In this document: positions 48,262 to 61,904 of the stretch, piece by piece
Position numbering within the stretch: position 1 is the stretch's first letter
Layout of the letters: the number at the start of each line of letters is the position of its first letter
DNA from: Tausonia pullulans
Taxonomy: Eukaryota > Basidiomycota > Tremellomycetes > Cystofilobasidiales > Mrakiaceae
DNA length: 64,000 nt
Reading direction: 5' to 3'
NCBI GenBank assembly: GCA_951802195.1
Contig: OX637631.1
Location: 186,001 to 250,000 of the forward strand
Made by a program: the position numbers and the translations under genes
Notes under the pieces: model-generated
Seen by the model: only the letters and a program-made list of their open reading frames with translations
Told to the model about the DNA's origin: nothing
The model's database searches: none

Positions 48262-50823
48262 CTAGGCAGCAGCGCGTTCGTTCAAAGCCGCAAGCAGCGC
48301 CTCAGCCTGAGCGGGCGTGCCGACGCGGATGAGGAAACGTGTCGGCTTGGACTTCTCGAAACCGTTGAACATGACAGCCTTGCCGCCCTGGATCATAGGC
48401 TTGAGATCGGCAGTGATGGCAAAGTTCTGGCAAGGAAGAAGATAGCAGAAGATGATTAGTCCCTGAACTGGTGCGAGCGACGAGAACGACGGGAGAAGCA
48501 CTCACCAGAAGGACATTGCCTGTTCCCTCGGTCCGGACGAGGACGCGTCCCTTAGAACCCGAGGCCTTGCCGCCAATCTTGATTCGGAAGATCCCGACGC
48601 CAACCTTGGTCCACCCGGGCTTACCATCGACGTCCCCAAACCGGTTGACGGACGTTTTGCCCTCCCAAGCGACGTCCTCGTCCTCTTCGCCCTCGCCCTT
48701 CTCCATCAAGCTCGGGTCCGAGGGGATCGTCGGGGCGGGTGGCTCCTCAGCCGTCTCCTCGGCCGGCTGCGGCGTCGCGGCAGCACGGGTCTCATCCCCT
48801 GCCTGCGCAGAGGCGGAGTCGGACCCAAAGCTGAAGCTTGACGTCGCGACAGGTCGTTTGGGTGTCGCGGCACCGAAGGAGAAGTTGGGAGCCCCTCCAG
48901 GGAGACGCTGGAACGACGGCGGCGTCGGGGGAGCGGCGGAGACGGCAGGCGACGCCGTCGGCGATGAACCGAAGGGAGTGAAGGAGAAAGACTTCGACGC
49001 CCCGGTTGCTGGGGCTGCTGTCTGCGTGGTGGAGAAGGAGAATGGATTGGAGGACGTGGATGAGGTGGATGTGGATGCCGCGGGCTTGTCACCGGTCGTC
49101 GCCGACTCGGAGACAACAGACTTGATGATGGAGCTTGCGCTGCCGCCGTGAGTGGCGCTCGAGGAGGAAGGAGCAGCAAAGCTGAAGGATGCCGCAGGTG
49201 TGGAAGCAGCCGGTTTATCAGCAGCAACAGCGGCGGACGCGCCGAACGAGAAGCTACCGGTGAGAGCAGGCTTCGTCGCGGACGCGTCTTTCGACGGCGC
49301 TCCGAAGGAGAATCCTCCCGAGGGCTTATCGGTGGAAGCGCTCGAAGGAAACGAGGACGAGGGGAAGGACGAAGAGGGGAAGGGGGACTTCGAAGTCGAG
49401 GCCGAGTCCGAGGAGGACGCGACCTTGGCTCCTCCGAAGGAGAAGCCGCCAGCAAAGGTCGGAGGCTTGGGAGGAGCCGCCTCGGCCGGCTTGGGTGCCG
49501 CCGCAGAAGCAGGCGAGACATTGTCTTCCGTCCTCGATTCGCTGGCCTTGCCCTCCCGGTCGAGTTCCTTGCGCTTCGCGGCGTACCCCTTCGCGAGGTC
49601 GGCGAGGGTCTGGGAGAGGTCGGTGAAAGGATCCTTGTCGACGATGGACTCGATGAGCGAAGACAGCGAGACGTTCAGACCACGGATCGACTTATAGAAC
49701 TCGATGGTCTCCTTGGAGGCGGTAGTAGCACCAGAGGAGGTAAGGGCGGTCGAGCCGGTGGCCTTAAAAGGCTCGACAGCCGCTGAGGACGCGCCGAAGG
49801 AGACCGGCGACGGCCGAGGAGAGGCCGCCGAAAAGGAGAAGGACGATGCAATAGATGGGGGAGCAACCTGGGGTGTCGAGGGAGGCTCGACGGAGACGGA
49901 CTTAGGCGAGTCTGGCGCTGAGCGAGGAGGAGGAGGTCCAGAGAGCGACTTGAGCTGTTGGGCGGACTCGCTCGATGACTTGCCGCCGAGGGCCAACGCC
50001 GATGAGCCTGACCCCCAGGGAAGCGATGACGTCGGCGCTGGCGGGACGACCGCCGGGGAGGGAGGGGCAGAGACTACCGGGGAGGAAGTGGTCTTGGAGA
50101 GGGCAGTGCCGAAGGAGAAAGCCGGTGCCTTGGTTGTCGAAGGGTTCGGGATGGACGAGAATGGATTGCTGGAGACCGCCGCGAAGGGATTGGCCGGCGC
50201 CGGGGCAGGCGAGGATGTGTTTCCCGCTGATGCGGCAGTCGATCCAGAGCCGAAGCCACCAAAGGATGGGGTAGTTGTCGACTGACCAAAAGAGAACGAC
50301 GAGCCGAACGCAGATGAGGTAGCCTGCGAGACTCGCCATCGTCCTGTCAGCCAGAGACGCACAAGACCATAGGAGGCGATGAGGAGGGACGCCTTACAGG
50401 AGGCTCCGGAGTGCTAGTCGCCGAAGGCGTAGCATTCTTGCGAGTCGGCAGGCCGCGAATCCTGGATCGAGCGGGTGAACAGGTAGGAGAGAAGGAACAG
50501 AGGAAGAGACATGCCAGTCGTCAGCGGTGAGCGAGCGACGAGTGCCTGTTGTACTGACTTGCGAGCGCCGAGGTCCCGAGCGACGGGCATATCAGTCTTC
50601 TCCTGCAAAGGTACAGAGAATCAGATGCGAGTATCGAGCGACGACGCGAGTGGCAGGACAGAGAGCGGGTACTCACGTTCTCGATCTCGTCGTCGCCCGC
50701 TCCGTCGACACCTCCTCCTTCCCTGGTGATCTGACAACAAGAGATTCTGGGATCAGAATTCCATGTCCGGTTGCCTGCTCGATGCGTGGTTCTTACCTGA
50801 GACGTGGCTCCTCGCTTCGCCAT
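48262..50823 (-). CDS. FG nucleoporin Nup2/Nup50 type with Ran-binding domain
   Basis: Nuclear-basket nucleoporin that speeds release of importin alpha cargo. The N-terminus MAKRGATSQ plus ITREGGGVDGAGDDEIENEK is the Nup2/Nup50 importin-alpha-binding type, including a basic segment ARDLGARKS. A long Ser/Ala/Pro region follows, with repeated FSFG units (for example AFSFG, GSFSFGASAA and GGFSFGAPS). The C-terminus is a RanBP1-like domain: VAWEGKTSVNRFGDVDGKPG, VGIFRIKIGGKASGSKGRVL, VRTEGTGNVLL, then MIQGGKAVMFNGFEKSKPTR, and the last residues ALLAALNERAAA. Two small 5' exons decide the start (50823). Confidence 0.93.
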
Positions 50824-51068
50824 GGTGTGTGGGGTCCTGTCGAGGGGGGGACGGGGGTTGGTTCGGGGTTATGGTTGCGGGCGAGGGAGAGAGCCCTTTC
50901 GCGCGGCTCGCACAGAGGGCGAGAGCTCAGTTGCCAAGGAGCCGGGATCACCATACTCGAAAAAAAGCGAGATGCCAATACTTGTGAAAGGAAGAATTGC
51001 TTGAATAAGAAAGTCCATTTGGTAGAGTAGATAAGAAACAGGGGAACAAAGCAAAACGGAGATGCGCA

Positions 51069-54000
51069 TCAAGCCTTCTTGGCCGTTCCAAGCTGCGTGC
51101 CCATCTGGACGAGGGTCTCCAGCTAGAGAATGAGGGAACAACAATGCCCTGTCAGCAGCAACAACGATCTGAAACGGCGGGCTCACTGACCGAGGCCCGG
51201 CAGTTGAGACGGAGGTCATGGTCCCACTGGAGCTTGCCAGGCTCAAAGATAAGGCTACATGCGGCGATACGTCAGTACGTGCCCGCTCGCATAGATGTCT
51301 GGGAACGCGATTCACATGATGGTTGAGCCGCCGAAGGCAAAGTATCCAACCTCGTCACCACGTTTGACGGTATCCCCAGCCTTGGCCGTGTGGACGATAC
51401 TGCCGACCATCTGAGTTGAAACGAAAGGGGGGGGGGATTTGGTGATTGTCAGCGCGCGATTTAGAGAGAAAGAACAAGCCGCACTCACCATCGCGCCAAT
51501 AGCGCAAAAGTAGACCCGGCCAAACGTCGGCGAGTCGATCGGGGTGATGGTGCGAACGTTCTCGCCGTAAACATCAAGCTACGATGGTGTAAGGAGGTGT
51601 TAGCGTGCAAACAAGACAGGAAGAGGATGAAAGAAGGCTATTCACAGCAGTCCGGATGGCCTGAGGGTTGACGGTGTAGTAGGCTCCTTCGATTTTGTGC
51701 GTTTCTCCTATGACACCGTCAACCGGCGAGTGGTACCTGTGGTAGTCCTGGGGTGCGAGCCGGAAAATGCCGATTGCGCCACCGTTTGTATACTTGCCGG
51801 CTTCGCCCGCGAATTTGTCCTGTAGGATAAGGGCCCGGTGAGATGGAGACAGCAGCAGGGAAACCGCTTGGGCAGAGACTCACGCCGAGAAGCTTCTGAA
51901 TCGTAAAGTCGCGACCCTTGATCCAGATCTTGGTGGCATCGTCGATAGTATCGAAGCACATGAGACCTGCGAACGCAAGAGACACCGGTCAACTTTGTTC
52001 GACCCGTAGCCATCCCAAGCATTACTCACGGCAGTCTGCGCAGGAGACGAGCGTACTCGGGTCGTCCGGGTTCGCGATGGGCCGGGCCTCAGGCTTGAGC
52101 TTTCGGTAAAAGAACTGCCGGGAGAAGGAGGATTGTGTCAAAAGATCTGTCACGTTTTATGCCGCTGGTACAGCGGTGGCGGACCTCGTTGAAGGTCTCT
52201 GTCAGAGGAAGAATGCAAGTTGATCAGTGGCACGTCCGCGGAAAGCAGAGGAGAAAGCACGCACTGAAGGACTCCATCGGGTCCAAGACCTCTTCGTAGA
52301 CGCCCGGCAATAAAGTCAATCTTGTGTCTGGATGACTAGCCAGTCTCGGGACTTACCATTAAGATCGAGCCGATGGAAGAGGATGAACGCCGGGATCTCA
52401 GCAGCCGACTCCGGCGAATCGTACTTGAGACCTTGCTTAATGCTCATCGACTTGAGGAGCCGGCGAGCTGAGGAGGAGAATAAGTGAGACGGACGCTCGC
52501 TTTGGTATTGGCCCAGCGGCAAGGGACGGACCTCGGGCGCCCTCCATACGTTCACGGTTGCCCTTGTAAAGAATGCGGATGCCGAGACGGACATAGACAG
52601 CCCTAGCGCAATCCGTGGTCGCGTCAGACCCATGAACAGAAGGAAAAGGAGGCCGACTAACATCTTCTCCTCTTGCAGCTGGCCGGTCCTGCGGTCCTGG
52701 ACGAGGATGTTTGCCTGTCCCATGAGACGAGAAGGCCGTCAACGCATAGCACAATTGCCAGCTTCGAACACAGCTACACACCGAGTTAGCACCAAGCTGA
52801 TATGAGCCGTTGGTGACCTTGGTGACGATGCGCCGGATCCACTCTGCAAGGCCGCCGTTGTGAGCATGTTTGAGCGAGACGAGGAGGTATTAGTTCACCA
52901 CTTACTCCGTTGAGCCTGCGAGCTTGTGCTTTGGTTCGCCAGTAAGCGTCAGTCCCTTTCTGAGATCACGACGAAGAAGGGAAGAGAACGCACACAAAGT
53001 TGCCGACGAGGATACGGTTCGTCCGGCTCCAGTCCGTACTGGCGCAGACCGCGAGATGCGTGACCTGCAAATCGAGTCAGCGAAGGGCAAACAAAACAAC
53101 CTCGGAAGGCGATTTTTAGAACTCACAATGTCCATCTCCCCCTTTTTCCGCAAGCTGCCTCGGTGGCAGAGCGGGCACGAACGGATGTTGATCACCCGCT
53201 CAACGGATTCCTCCTCCTCCTCCTCCGTGTTGTCTTCGTCGTCCTCATCGTCCTCGACGTCAAACGGCACACCAGCCTCATCAACCATCACGTTAGTCTG
53301 GTTCATGACCTCGCCATTTCCCAGCAACGCCGCCCGCGTCGGGTCCTCATCCTGTGGCCCAGGAGCCGAGGGTCCCGTCACGTCCAGCCCGGCAACCTCG
53401 TTCGGCCACTGCCGGCCATCGACGACATCGAGCGAGGAGAGCGAGGGCGTCGACGCGCCCTCCCCACCGGCTGCTACAGGCGGGTACGAGACATCCTCCG
53501 GCTCAACACGCTTTTTCTCTTCCCAACTTTTGGCGATCTCGTGCTCGAGGCAACGGATGACCTCCTCAACGGTGAGCTCGCCCTCGTGAGGGTCGACGTT
53601 GTTCTCCGTGTAGTAACCCTCAAGGGTCTCCTGAGTGAGCGTTGAGCCGAGTGAATCGAGCATCTGAATGAGTCGAGATCAGGTTGAGTCACAGTCAGTG
53701 TGCTGTGAAAAATAAAGGGGATGCAGGCGTGCGCCTACCGCCTGAAGCTCCATGAGGGAGATCTTGCCCGTGTTATCCTCATCATACGACTTGATGTACT
53801 CCTTCCAAAACTTCTGGCGAAGAGCGTCGTACGGCTCAAACCTGCGGGACGCATCCACGTTCATCAGTGCCTTGACTGCCTCGTCTTGCTCTCCTGATCC
53901 ACCCACTTGGCACGAATGACGATCGTCGGGGTGTGCTTTGAACCCCAACTCGAGCCGTGCGTTTCGAGCTGAAGACGGAACTCCTCCATATCATGCCGAC

Positions 54001-56228
54001 CGTCTGAGTCGTGAAGCCCCGTTTCCGGGTTGGGAGCCGGAGCGTTTTTCATGAGCTCTGAGATAGAAAGCGTCGCCTCGCCAATGAAGTCGTTGCCCGA
54101 CATCTTGTCCCAGTCGAGGATCGAAAACTGGATGGTGAAGTTAGACTCGTAACGGCGGACCTGACCAGGACAAACAGGGGAACCCGTCAGCGAGCAATAT
54201 CATTCAGCGAAGGGCGAGGAGACTCACGTGGAAGAGAAGTTTCTCGTCCCACTGCGGGTTGAGAGAGTGCCTGACGACACGCGTCCGGAAAATTTTCTGA
54301 AGGGGGAAGTGATGAACATCTCAGCATCGGTGGTACAGCTCAACGAAGATCAAGAACCGCGACTAACCTTGCCGAAGGACGTAACAACGAATGGGTCCAT
54401 GTCGAAGCCCGTCTTGAGAAGGTTCTTCAACTTCGGGAGATCCTGAGACAATGAGAGAAGGTCTAGTTAGTGCCTCCTCATCGCATTTTCATCAAGTTCG
54501 CTTGGCCACTCGCCTCTGCGCCCTTGATCTCAATCATGACGATGCCAAGAATGTCCTTGTCCGTCGAGTAGCTCCAGCTCTTTGTGTTAGACTTCCCCCT
54601 CCTCCTCTTCTTACGGTCACTCTCCGCCGTCGCTGATTTAACCGAAACTGCTGAAGGCGTGACCGGGATGCTACCGCCGGCTCCTGGCGACCCTGGCTCT
54701 TCAAAGTACTCCTTCTTGTCGTTGTTCCTCGAGAGAATCCGCGGTGTCAGCCTTGCCGCGAGAGATCGACCACCGCTGCTGGATGAAGTCGGGACCGGAG
54801 AGAGGAGCGGGACAGTCGCTGCTGGCGTAGATGGGCGACTGACAGGCGCAGGCGAAGGTGAAGAGCTGGAGGACAGCTCATAGGATCCGCTGTTAGCGAA
54901 CTCGTCGTCGCTCTCCGAGGAGGAGGAGGAGAGACCGTCATCGAGCTCGTCGTCGACGTCGAGAAGGGTGCCAATGCCTTCGAATGCGGGGACGGCCATG
55001 ACGTCTGGGGCGAGGCTCCGACGGACAAGGTCCTGGTGGAGGGTCTGGAAATTGGCGGGAGAGACCCCCATAGGTTGCCCGACAAAGCCGATGCGAAGCT
55101 CTGTGCGACACGATGAGGAAAGGGGTGAGGGTCAGTCGAACATCGAACTGAGACTTCGGCCTGATTCGCGCTCGCTATTAATCACGAATAGAGCCAGAGA
55201 CAGTTGACTTGTTCCGCGTCGAGACAAGCGGAGCCTCGAGAGGCTAAATATGTGAGGGAGGTCAAGCAGCTTCAGCATGACGCATTGTGCATCAGGGAGA
55301 AAACGGCGAGCGACGACGGACCTCAAGTGACGCGTCCCAAGCTCGAGCGAGACCCCCGCCGAACCAGTCCTCGACTTTGACGCACGCCTCGCCGAGGTAC
55401 TCCTTCCTCAACAGGTCCTGGAGAGAGATCGACATCGTCAGCGTATCCCCTAGCTGGCCAGGGCCAGACCGCCCACCTTGTCGTAGACGACGAGCTCGAG
55501 CCCTGCCGCGCGACTCGCGTAGATTGGGAAGTCGAACGTCGATTCCTTGGCTGGGAACAGGGGGGAGAGCGTCTTCTTCACAACGGGCGTCGTGAACCTC
55601 GTTGGAGGGAGGCTGATCGTGACAAAGCTGGAGGGATCGCAAGCCAACGACGGCCACCGAACGGACAAGCGAGCAACAGATAGCGGCAACGCGTCAGCGG
55701 ACATGTATCCGCCTCGACGCCTCGGCTAGGAGCTGCCGACTCACGGGTCGGAGGAGGCGCCGTGGTTGTCCTTGCCGAGAAGGTCGCGGCCGCTGATGAC
55801 CTGTACGCGAAGCGTAGCGATGGGTTTCTCTGTATCATAGGAAGGACGTGCAGACAAACGATGGTGAAGCGGTGATAACGGATCAGCATCGCCCCTCTGA
55901 CACTCTGGGATGGGACCGGATCCCAGATCGACGTTTCCGCCTTTGTGATCATTCACCATCCTTGATATTGGTGGACGCCCGCCGACCACGGAGAGCCCTC
56001 TGGGCGATCTTGGCAGGTACCTTGAGCGGTTTGGCGACGGCAGAACGCTGAGAAGAGAGGTGTGAAAGGGGGTTGGACAGATTGGATCGACGTCAGTCAG
56101 TCAGTCACCTCGCCGTTGTGCGTCTTCCGCAATGGTCTACGGACAGCCTTGCTTGCTTTCGACTTCTTGCTAGGGACGACAACGGGGGGCTGTCCGGGAT
56201 TCAGCTGCGGTGAAGGGTTTGAGGACAT
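51069..56228 (-). CDS. PSD2: phosphatidylserine decarboxylase 2 with C2, EF-hand and zinc-finger-like segments
   Basis: Golgi/endosome-type PS decarboxylase making phosphatidylethanolamine. Order: basic N-terminus ([16 protein letters not shown]); first C2 ([36 protein letters not shown]); second C2 ([20 protein letters not shown]); EF-hand [14 protein letters not shown]; an acidic, low-complexity linker; a C-x2-C...H-x3-C segment (CPLCHRGS ... THLAVC); then the catalytic core. Core motifs: [46 protein letters not shown] and [20 protein letters not shown]. The autocleavage site is GGST at about 51,320-51,331, where Ser becomes the pyruvoyl group. It ends [11 protein letters not shown]. More than a dozen introns. 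An in-frame upstream ATG near 56,363 makes the start somewhat uncertain. Confidence 0.94.
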
Positions 56229-56764
56229 GAGAGGGGGGCAAGGGAGGAGGGGTGAAAGTGGTCGTTGGGAGAGTGAGGCGACCCAGAAACGGAGCGCGTC
56301 GCGGGCGACGCCGGCCTCCTTGGGCTCTTGCCGGGCTCGCCGCTCGTAGTAGCGAGAATACAAACGCGCGCGTCAGCAGGCCGGCTTGTTCGTTCAAATC
56401 AGCAGGGAGCTCTCGAGGATCGGCCGCCGACGTTTCTCTTACTACAAAGACTGGGCTTATTTTCGGGCGCGCTTTCGATCGGAATGACGGCATGCATGAA
56501 GGCAAAGCCCGAGTACGCGAGCTCTTCATTGCTCTGGCCCCGGTGTTTATGGCAAGCCACTCTGGTTCCTGAAATAACAGCGACCTTGTCATTTGACTAA
56601 TGAACGCAGCTCGTGTAATAAGCAGAAAAACAGACGAGATTGCGCAAGCGGCCGAGGTTTAGAGCCAAGCGATCATTTTTGTCCACAGCAAAAGATAGAA
56701 AGAACGAGTCCGTCAATCGATCCCTCGCCATTTCATAGACCTCTAGATCCCATCCCATTTCCCA
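56229..56764. other. intergenic, PSD2 promoter side
   Basis: About 535 bases upstream of PSD2 and downstream of the WDDDF protein gene. Short frames only; nothing recognised. Confidence 0.5.
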
Positions 56765-59700
56765 TCACCAGATGTCCACTCCCTTCTGGAGGCTCGTGAG
56801 CTCAAGCAAACATTCACTACATCGTTTCTCGAGGTCGCATAGATGCGCAAGGAGCGGGCCGAGGTTCCTGGTGGACAATGAACTTCGTCTGTCAGAAGAC
56901 AAGGAGAGGAAGAGAGAGAAGCGCCACCACTCACTGCGGCGTCAGCTGGAGCCTCCCCTCCGCATCCCAGACGTCCTCAGCTGTTGTTGCTGATGGTATC
57001 AAGGTCGATGCTGCAGGCGAAGTCAACGAGGACGAAGGCCAGTCTGGGGGTGTCTCAGAGGTGGCAGGCGCCGACTTGAGGCTCATCTTGTCTGGATCGA
57101 GCGACGACGAGACTGAGCCAGATGGAGGGTTGGGAGGTGGTGGAGGGATAGGATGAGACGGTTGCCTCCTTGGCACGGACGTTGTTGTCGTCCCTCGAAC
57201 TGTCCTCGTGTCCCCCGCCGAAGAAGGGGCGCCGCCACCAGAAAGAGAGGAAGGTGGGATCGGCGTCGACTTGATCCTCGACCTCGGTGACCCCGGCCTT
57301 CCACCACCAGCGCTACCCCCACTCCTAATCGAAAATCGACTCGGCGCACGCTCGAAAGCTTCCACCTCGTCCTCATCGATGGACATTCGATCCCACTCGC
57401 GATCGATCGTGTCCGCCGAGGACCTCGCCTCCGAACCAGCTTGCGATCCCTTGCTACTCCTCGCCTTGGCTGCGCCAGGCCAACCGCTACTTGTCCCCTG
57501 AAGACCTCCACCGACTCCAAAGCCGATCCCACCTGCACCACCAGAGCTGTTGCTCCCACCGAAGCGGAAGATGGACGCGAGCGAGGGACGGCGGGGTGAC
57601 TTGCGCGTCGCAACTGAGAAGGAGGGCTCTCCCGTGGATGATGGAAGGGGAGGTGGTGGAGGCGATGGGCAAAAGGCGGAGAATGAGGAGGTCGAAGAGA
57701 CGCCAAGAGCCTGCTGCTGTCGTTTGCCATCTGATGAGGGTGGGTCCACTCCTGAGCGTCCAATGGTGCTGTTGCTGTTGCTCCCTTCGTCTGTTTGCGT
57801 CGACTGCAGTGGCATCGCAGGCGATCCCGGGGCAAGGTCGAGTCTCAAGGCACGAAGAAAGTCCTTGATTCCCTTAACGCCGGACGCGGCTCGGCTGGAG
57901 CGACGGGTCTGATGGTGCGATGAAGACGAGGACTGCTGCTGTTGGGGCTCGGTGGACTTGGGGAAATTGGCGGAAGTCGAGGGGTCGGAAGTAGTTGGAG
58001 GGGCGGATGAAAAGGAGGCTGCGGATGGAGCGACAGACGACAGAGTGAAGCTGGTACGGGGTGTTGTTCCGGGGAGGCCATCGATGATAACCTTGGAGCG
58101 AGGGACGGGGGAGGAGGCGGCGGATAAAGAGGAGACAGCGGCGGTGGCAGAGGAAGAGGGAAGAACGACGGTCGAGTGCGTCTGTCTTGGGAGCGGGGGC
58201 GGCTGACTCTCGCTAGGTGGGCCGTTCATCATGCCTCGGAGAATGTCGACCTGCCGCTTGGAGAACTCCTTGCGGCCTGTCGTAGCTCGGAAGCGCTGTG
58301 GTGAGGCTTGGGGAGGACCTACAGAGGCTCCTCTGGACGTCGGTGTTGAGGGAGGGACAATGGCAGATCGGCGGCGGTCAGGAGGAGGAGGCGTCGTTGA
58401 CGCCAAGGTGGAAGAGGAGAAGGAGAAGGCCGCAGCGGTTGATGGGGATGCTGATGAGGATGCGGAGGGCGAAGAACCAGCGATCTCGAGCCCGGGGGTG
58501 AGCGTAATCGCTCGCTCCCTTGCAATCGAGGATGACAGCACTCGACCATGGCTTCTGCTTCTGCTCTCCTTCTCATCGCCCCCTCCGCCCACAACACCAC
58601 TACGGCCAGAAACCTCCATGAGAACTTCGGCCATCTCCCAGACGTGACCGTAGCGTTGGTCGATGTCCGCGAGCCTGGCCTCACGACTGCTGCTGCCCCA
58701 AAGAGCCGACGCCGCCGTCAACGACGACCCAGACTCCGGAGAAGTATCGAGTGAGACGGGGGCAGGCAGGGAGCCAAACGAGGCGCGTAGAGATGTGTAT
58801 GTAGTGATGAGGTTTCGAAGGTCTGGAAGGGTGAGGAAAGGGCTCTTGATTAATGGAAAACCCTTTTAATGCCACACAAAATGGCAAGCGATCTCACCTG
58901 GGACTTTTGACGAAAACTCGCGCAGCTGGCTAGCATTTACTCGAGCGCTCTTGGACTTGTCCGTGACGAAGCTCGGGATTTTGAGCTCGCTGCCGGAGCT
59001 GTAGCTCGGCATTTTGAGATCGCCACTTGAGTTGCGCCTCTGCGGTGACCGGTCGCCGCCGCCGCTGCTGACAATGCTGCCACTGCCGTGGCGCTTGCTC
59101 TCGGATGGATGGGCCGTTCCTCCCGGAGGAAATAGGGAAAATGCGGCAGTGGAGGTGGACAGGGAGGAAGGGCGGGCATGGCCGCCAGAAATGGATGGGA
59201 GCCGGCTGGAAACCGAGGGAGGGGAAGATGACTTGGTCGGGATGGAGTTGACCGACGCGGAGGGCCGATGAGATCGGCGACCAAAAGAGGCGATCCGGAA
59301 GCCCTTGGGCCGCTCGGCTGTCTCGCTGAGAAGCTGAAAAGTGACTGCAGTCGGCGAGGGGGACGACAGAGGCGAGCCGGTCGGATTCGCAGCGACGCCC
59401 AGCTCCATCGACGGAGGACGTGGCTTGTGAGCTGAAGCGGACGAAATTGCAGCTGAGGGCAATGGCGTCGTAGTCGAGGAAGAGGCGGCCGACTGCCTGG
59501 TCGTCTTGGCCGTAGACGGGGAGCCGCCGTGCGTCGAGTTGCTACGTGTCCGTAGGCGGAAACTGGCGGAAGGCGACCCGGACGTTGGCCGACACGGGCT
59601 GTCTCCGGCAGCCGACGGCAAGCAATCCGACGTATCGGATGAGGGAGAAGGAAACCCAGCTGGAGAAATGGCTGAGGGCAGATGGGAGGAGAGAGCGACA

Positions 59701-61017
59701 GCATCTATGCCTGACGGTGGCGACGAGTGCGCTGACTCCCCAGCGAGGTTTGAGGCAATACCGTCGATTGGACGAGGTCTCGAAGCCGAGGAAAGACGTT
59801 TTTGAAGCCTGTGGAAGCCACGAGCAAGGAGAGGCTTCGGCGGATCGGATAGGGTAGAGACACCCGCACCTGTCGCGCCAGGAGTAGCGGACGAGGAGTG
59901 CCAGCCGGAATTGGGCTCATCATCAGACGACAGAAGACCTGGGCTACCTGAGCTTCCTGGCCCTCCCCCCGCTGTCGAGGCCTCTCCCACTCGGGAGCGT
60001 TTGCGGACGCGCCGGCGTGGCTTGGTGGAGGATGGTCCGGCATCTAGGCCATGGGGAGGGGAGGGATGGGTGGAGGGGAAGCCAACAAGGCCGCCCTCGG
60101 CTCCGTGCGAGCGGCGTGTCAAAGAAGAGGAGGAGGACCGGTACAAGGGGTGGACACCGCTGTTGGCCTTGATGGAGGAGCGCTCCGAGTCGTATGAAGT
60201 CGCGGGCGAGCCGAGGCGAGGACGCGCCCGAGGCGTGACAGGCGATCCTCCGATGTATGGCGCGCCCAGGGAGAGGAACGTCTGGCTCTGGCCGGATGCA
60301 GCAGTGGCATGCTGCTGCTGAGATGACGGGATGGGTGTTGATGAAGATGAGGAAGAGAATGGAACGATGCCTTCCATGGTCGACGAAAGACCAGGCGTCG
60401 CCGTTGTCGCGGCTGTCTTTGATGGAGAGGGATGGCCGCGTGACGGCGACGACCTGGGAGGCAAAGGGTCTCCCCACTCGTCAAGGCCCTCTTCCCCTTC
60501 CGTCCCGCCCGTCATCGGGTCGTCCTCGCCGTCATCGGACTCGGTCCACGAAAAGCTCACGGGGCTTGACGTGCTCGCTTGCCGACGGCGTGTGCCGACT
60601 CGCGGCCGCTCGGGCGTGCGACGGGCGTCGAGCGTCGGTGACGAGGCCTGCTCGGCGAAGTCATCGTCCCAATTCTCGGTCTCGGGCTGTATGGGTTCTG
60701 AGGGAGGATAATGAGGGGGTGCACGTCAGCGAGAAATGAGAGGGAAGTCGCGCGCGTGCGAGCGTGAGCGCGACACCTGACAGATGGGCGACAACAAAGG
60801 GAAGGAGGGAGAGAAGGAAGCCTGAAGGAAAGCGCGATGATGGCACCACGGCCGCTCGCCCAATATGAAAGGGCACGAGAAGCAAGAATAAGACTCTCAA
60901 CTGGACGATGGACTCACGGCGAGGGGCGAGTCCGGCGGGGACCAAGGGAGGAAGCGAGGAGAGGCTGGACAGGTCGAGGTCGGCCGACTGGGGAGAGGCG
61001 ACGTGGGACTGGAGCAT
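56765..61017 (-). CDS. large Ser/Pro-rich protein with WDDDF motif, possibly Byr4/Bfa1-related
   Basis: Four exons (61017-60918, 60697-58898, 58822-56935, 56867-56765) sum to 3891 nt, giving 1296 residues with consistent phases. The N-terminus MLQSHVASPQSADLDLSSLS leads to QPIQPETENWDDDFAEQ. An acidic W-D-D-D-F box near the start is a feature of the Byr4/Bfa1 cytokinesis GAP-scaffold family. Long Ser/Thr/Pro stretches with basic patches (KPRRRVRKRSR) follow. Ordered islands: DLRNLITTYTSLRASFG, DIDQRYGHVWEMAEVLMEVS, KRQVDILRGMM, GVKGIKDFLRAL, and the C-terminal NLGPLLAHLCDLEKRCSECL plus LELTSLQKGVDIW, likely a helical pair. The composition suggests a phosphorylated scaffold. The Byr4 link is an inference from one motif and should be treated as weak. 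Confidence 0.7.
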
Positions 61018-61904
61018 GGAGCCCGCACGAGAAGACGACTGGAAGGAAGCAAGCAAGCAGCTTCGCCAGGGCGGGGACAGAATGGACGAGAGCGTTGACA
61101 CTGATGGTGGTTGAAGGCGAAAAGGGTGGAGGGGAACAAGGAAGGCGCGAGGAAGAGGGAAGGTGCGCCACGCGTCCCCCCCTGTAACATGCGAGCGTGC
61201 GTAGACAGGGGCAGGGGAACGAACAACGACGCCTTCAGAATTCACTCGAGAATGGCCCACATGCAGGCACGGCATCTCGAAAAATTACGTTGAGATAGGG
61301 TGAAGAAGCACGGGCAGTCCTTGGCTGGTTTCTCTGCTGTTGCTGCTCAGTCAGCAGCAAGGCACCACTCCAACATCATTCATGCACGCATAAGAGGCTC
61401 ATGACAGCCAGCCCTTCTCTCTTTTTGTCAGGTGTCAAGGTGGTAAACATCGCATCAACAGGCTAAGTTGCATCCGGGGCGAACTCGGAGCTAGCTGGGC
61501 AGTCTCAGACCACAGAGGCAGTCGCTCGCTCGTATGAAGCGCGTCCCTGAGATAGACCGCCACCCAGTCAGCCGACTGTCAAGAAAGCTTCTTGTCAAGA
61601 AGTATGGCTCACTTTGGATGTGGAGTCAGATGACGACTGGCGTTCTCCTTTGGCGTAAACGAGTGACCGAGGAAGCGCGCGGCCGCACCTGAACGCGTCC
61701 TTGATGGAATGGACTGCTCGCATCCTCGACGGACAAGCTAGCAATGATGGTGGGACCCCACGTGTCCTGAGAGAAGAGACAGATCAGCATCAGCGTACAA
61801 AGAAGGATTATGACAAGGAGACGACGACTCACGCATGGGTCCCGTTTCCACGCCACCTTCGGTCTTCTCCATGCTCTCTCTCCTCACACACATTGCAAGC
61901 CTCT
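61018..61904. other. intergenic, upstream of WDDDF gene
   Basis: About 890 bases. The part near 61,018-61,260 is the leader of the minus-strand gene; the rest has lower GC and only short frames. No gene recognised. Confidence 0.5.
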
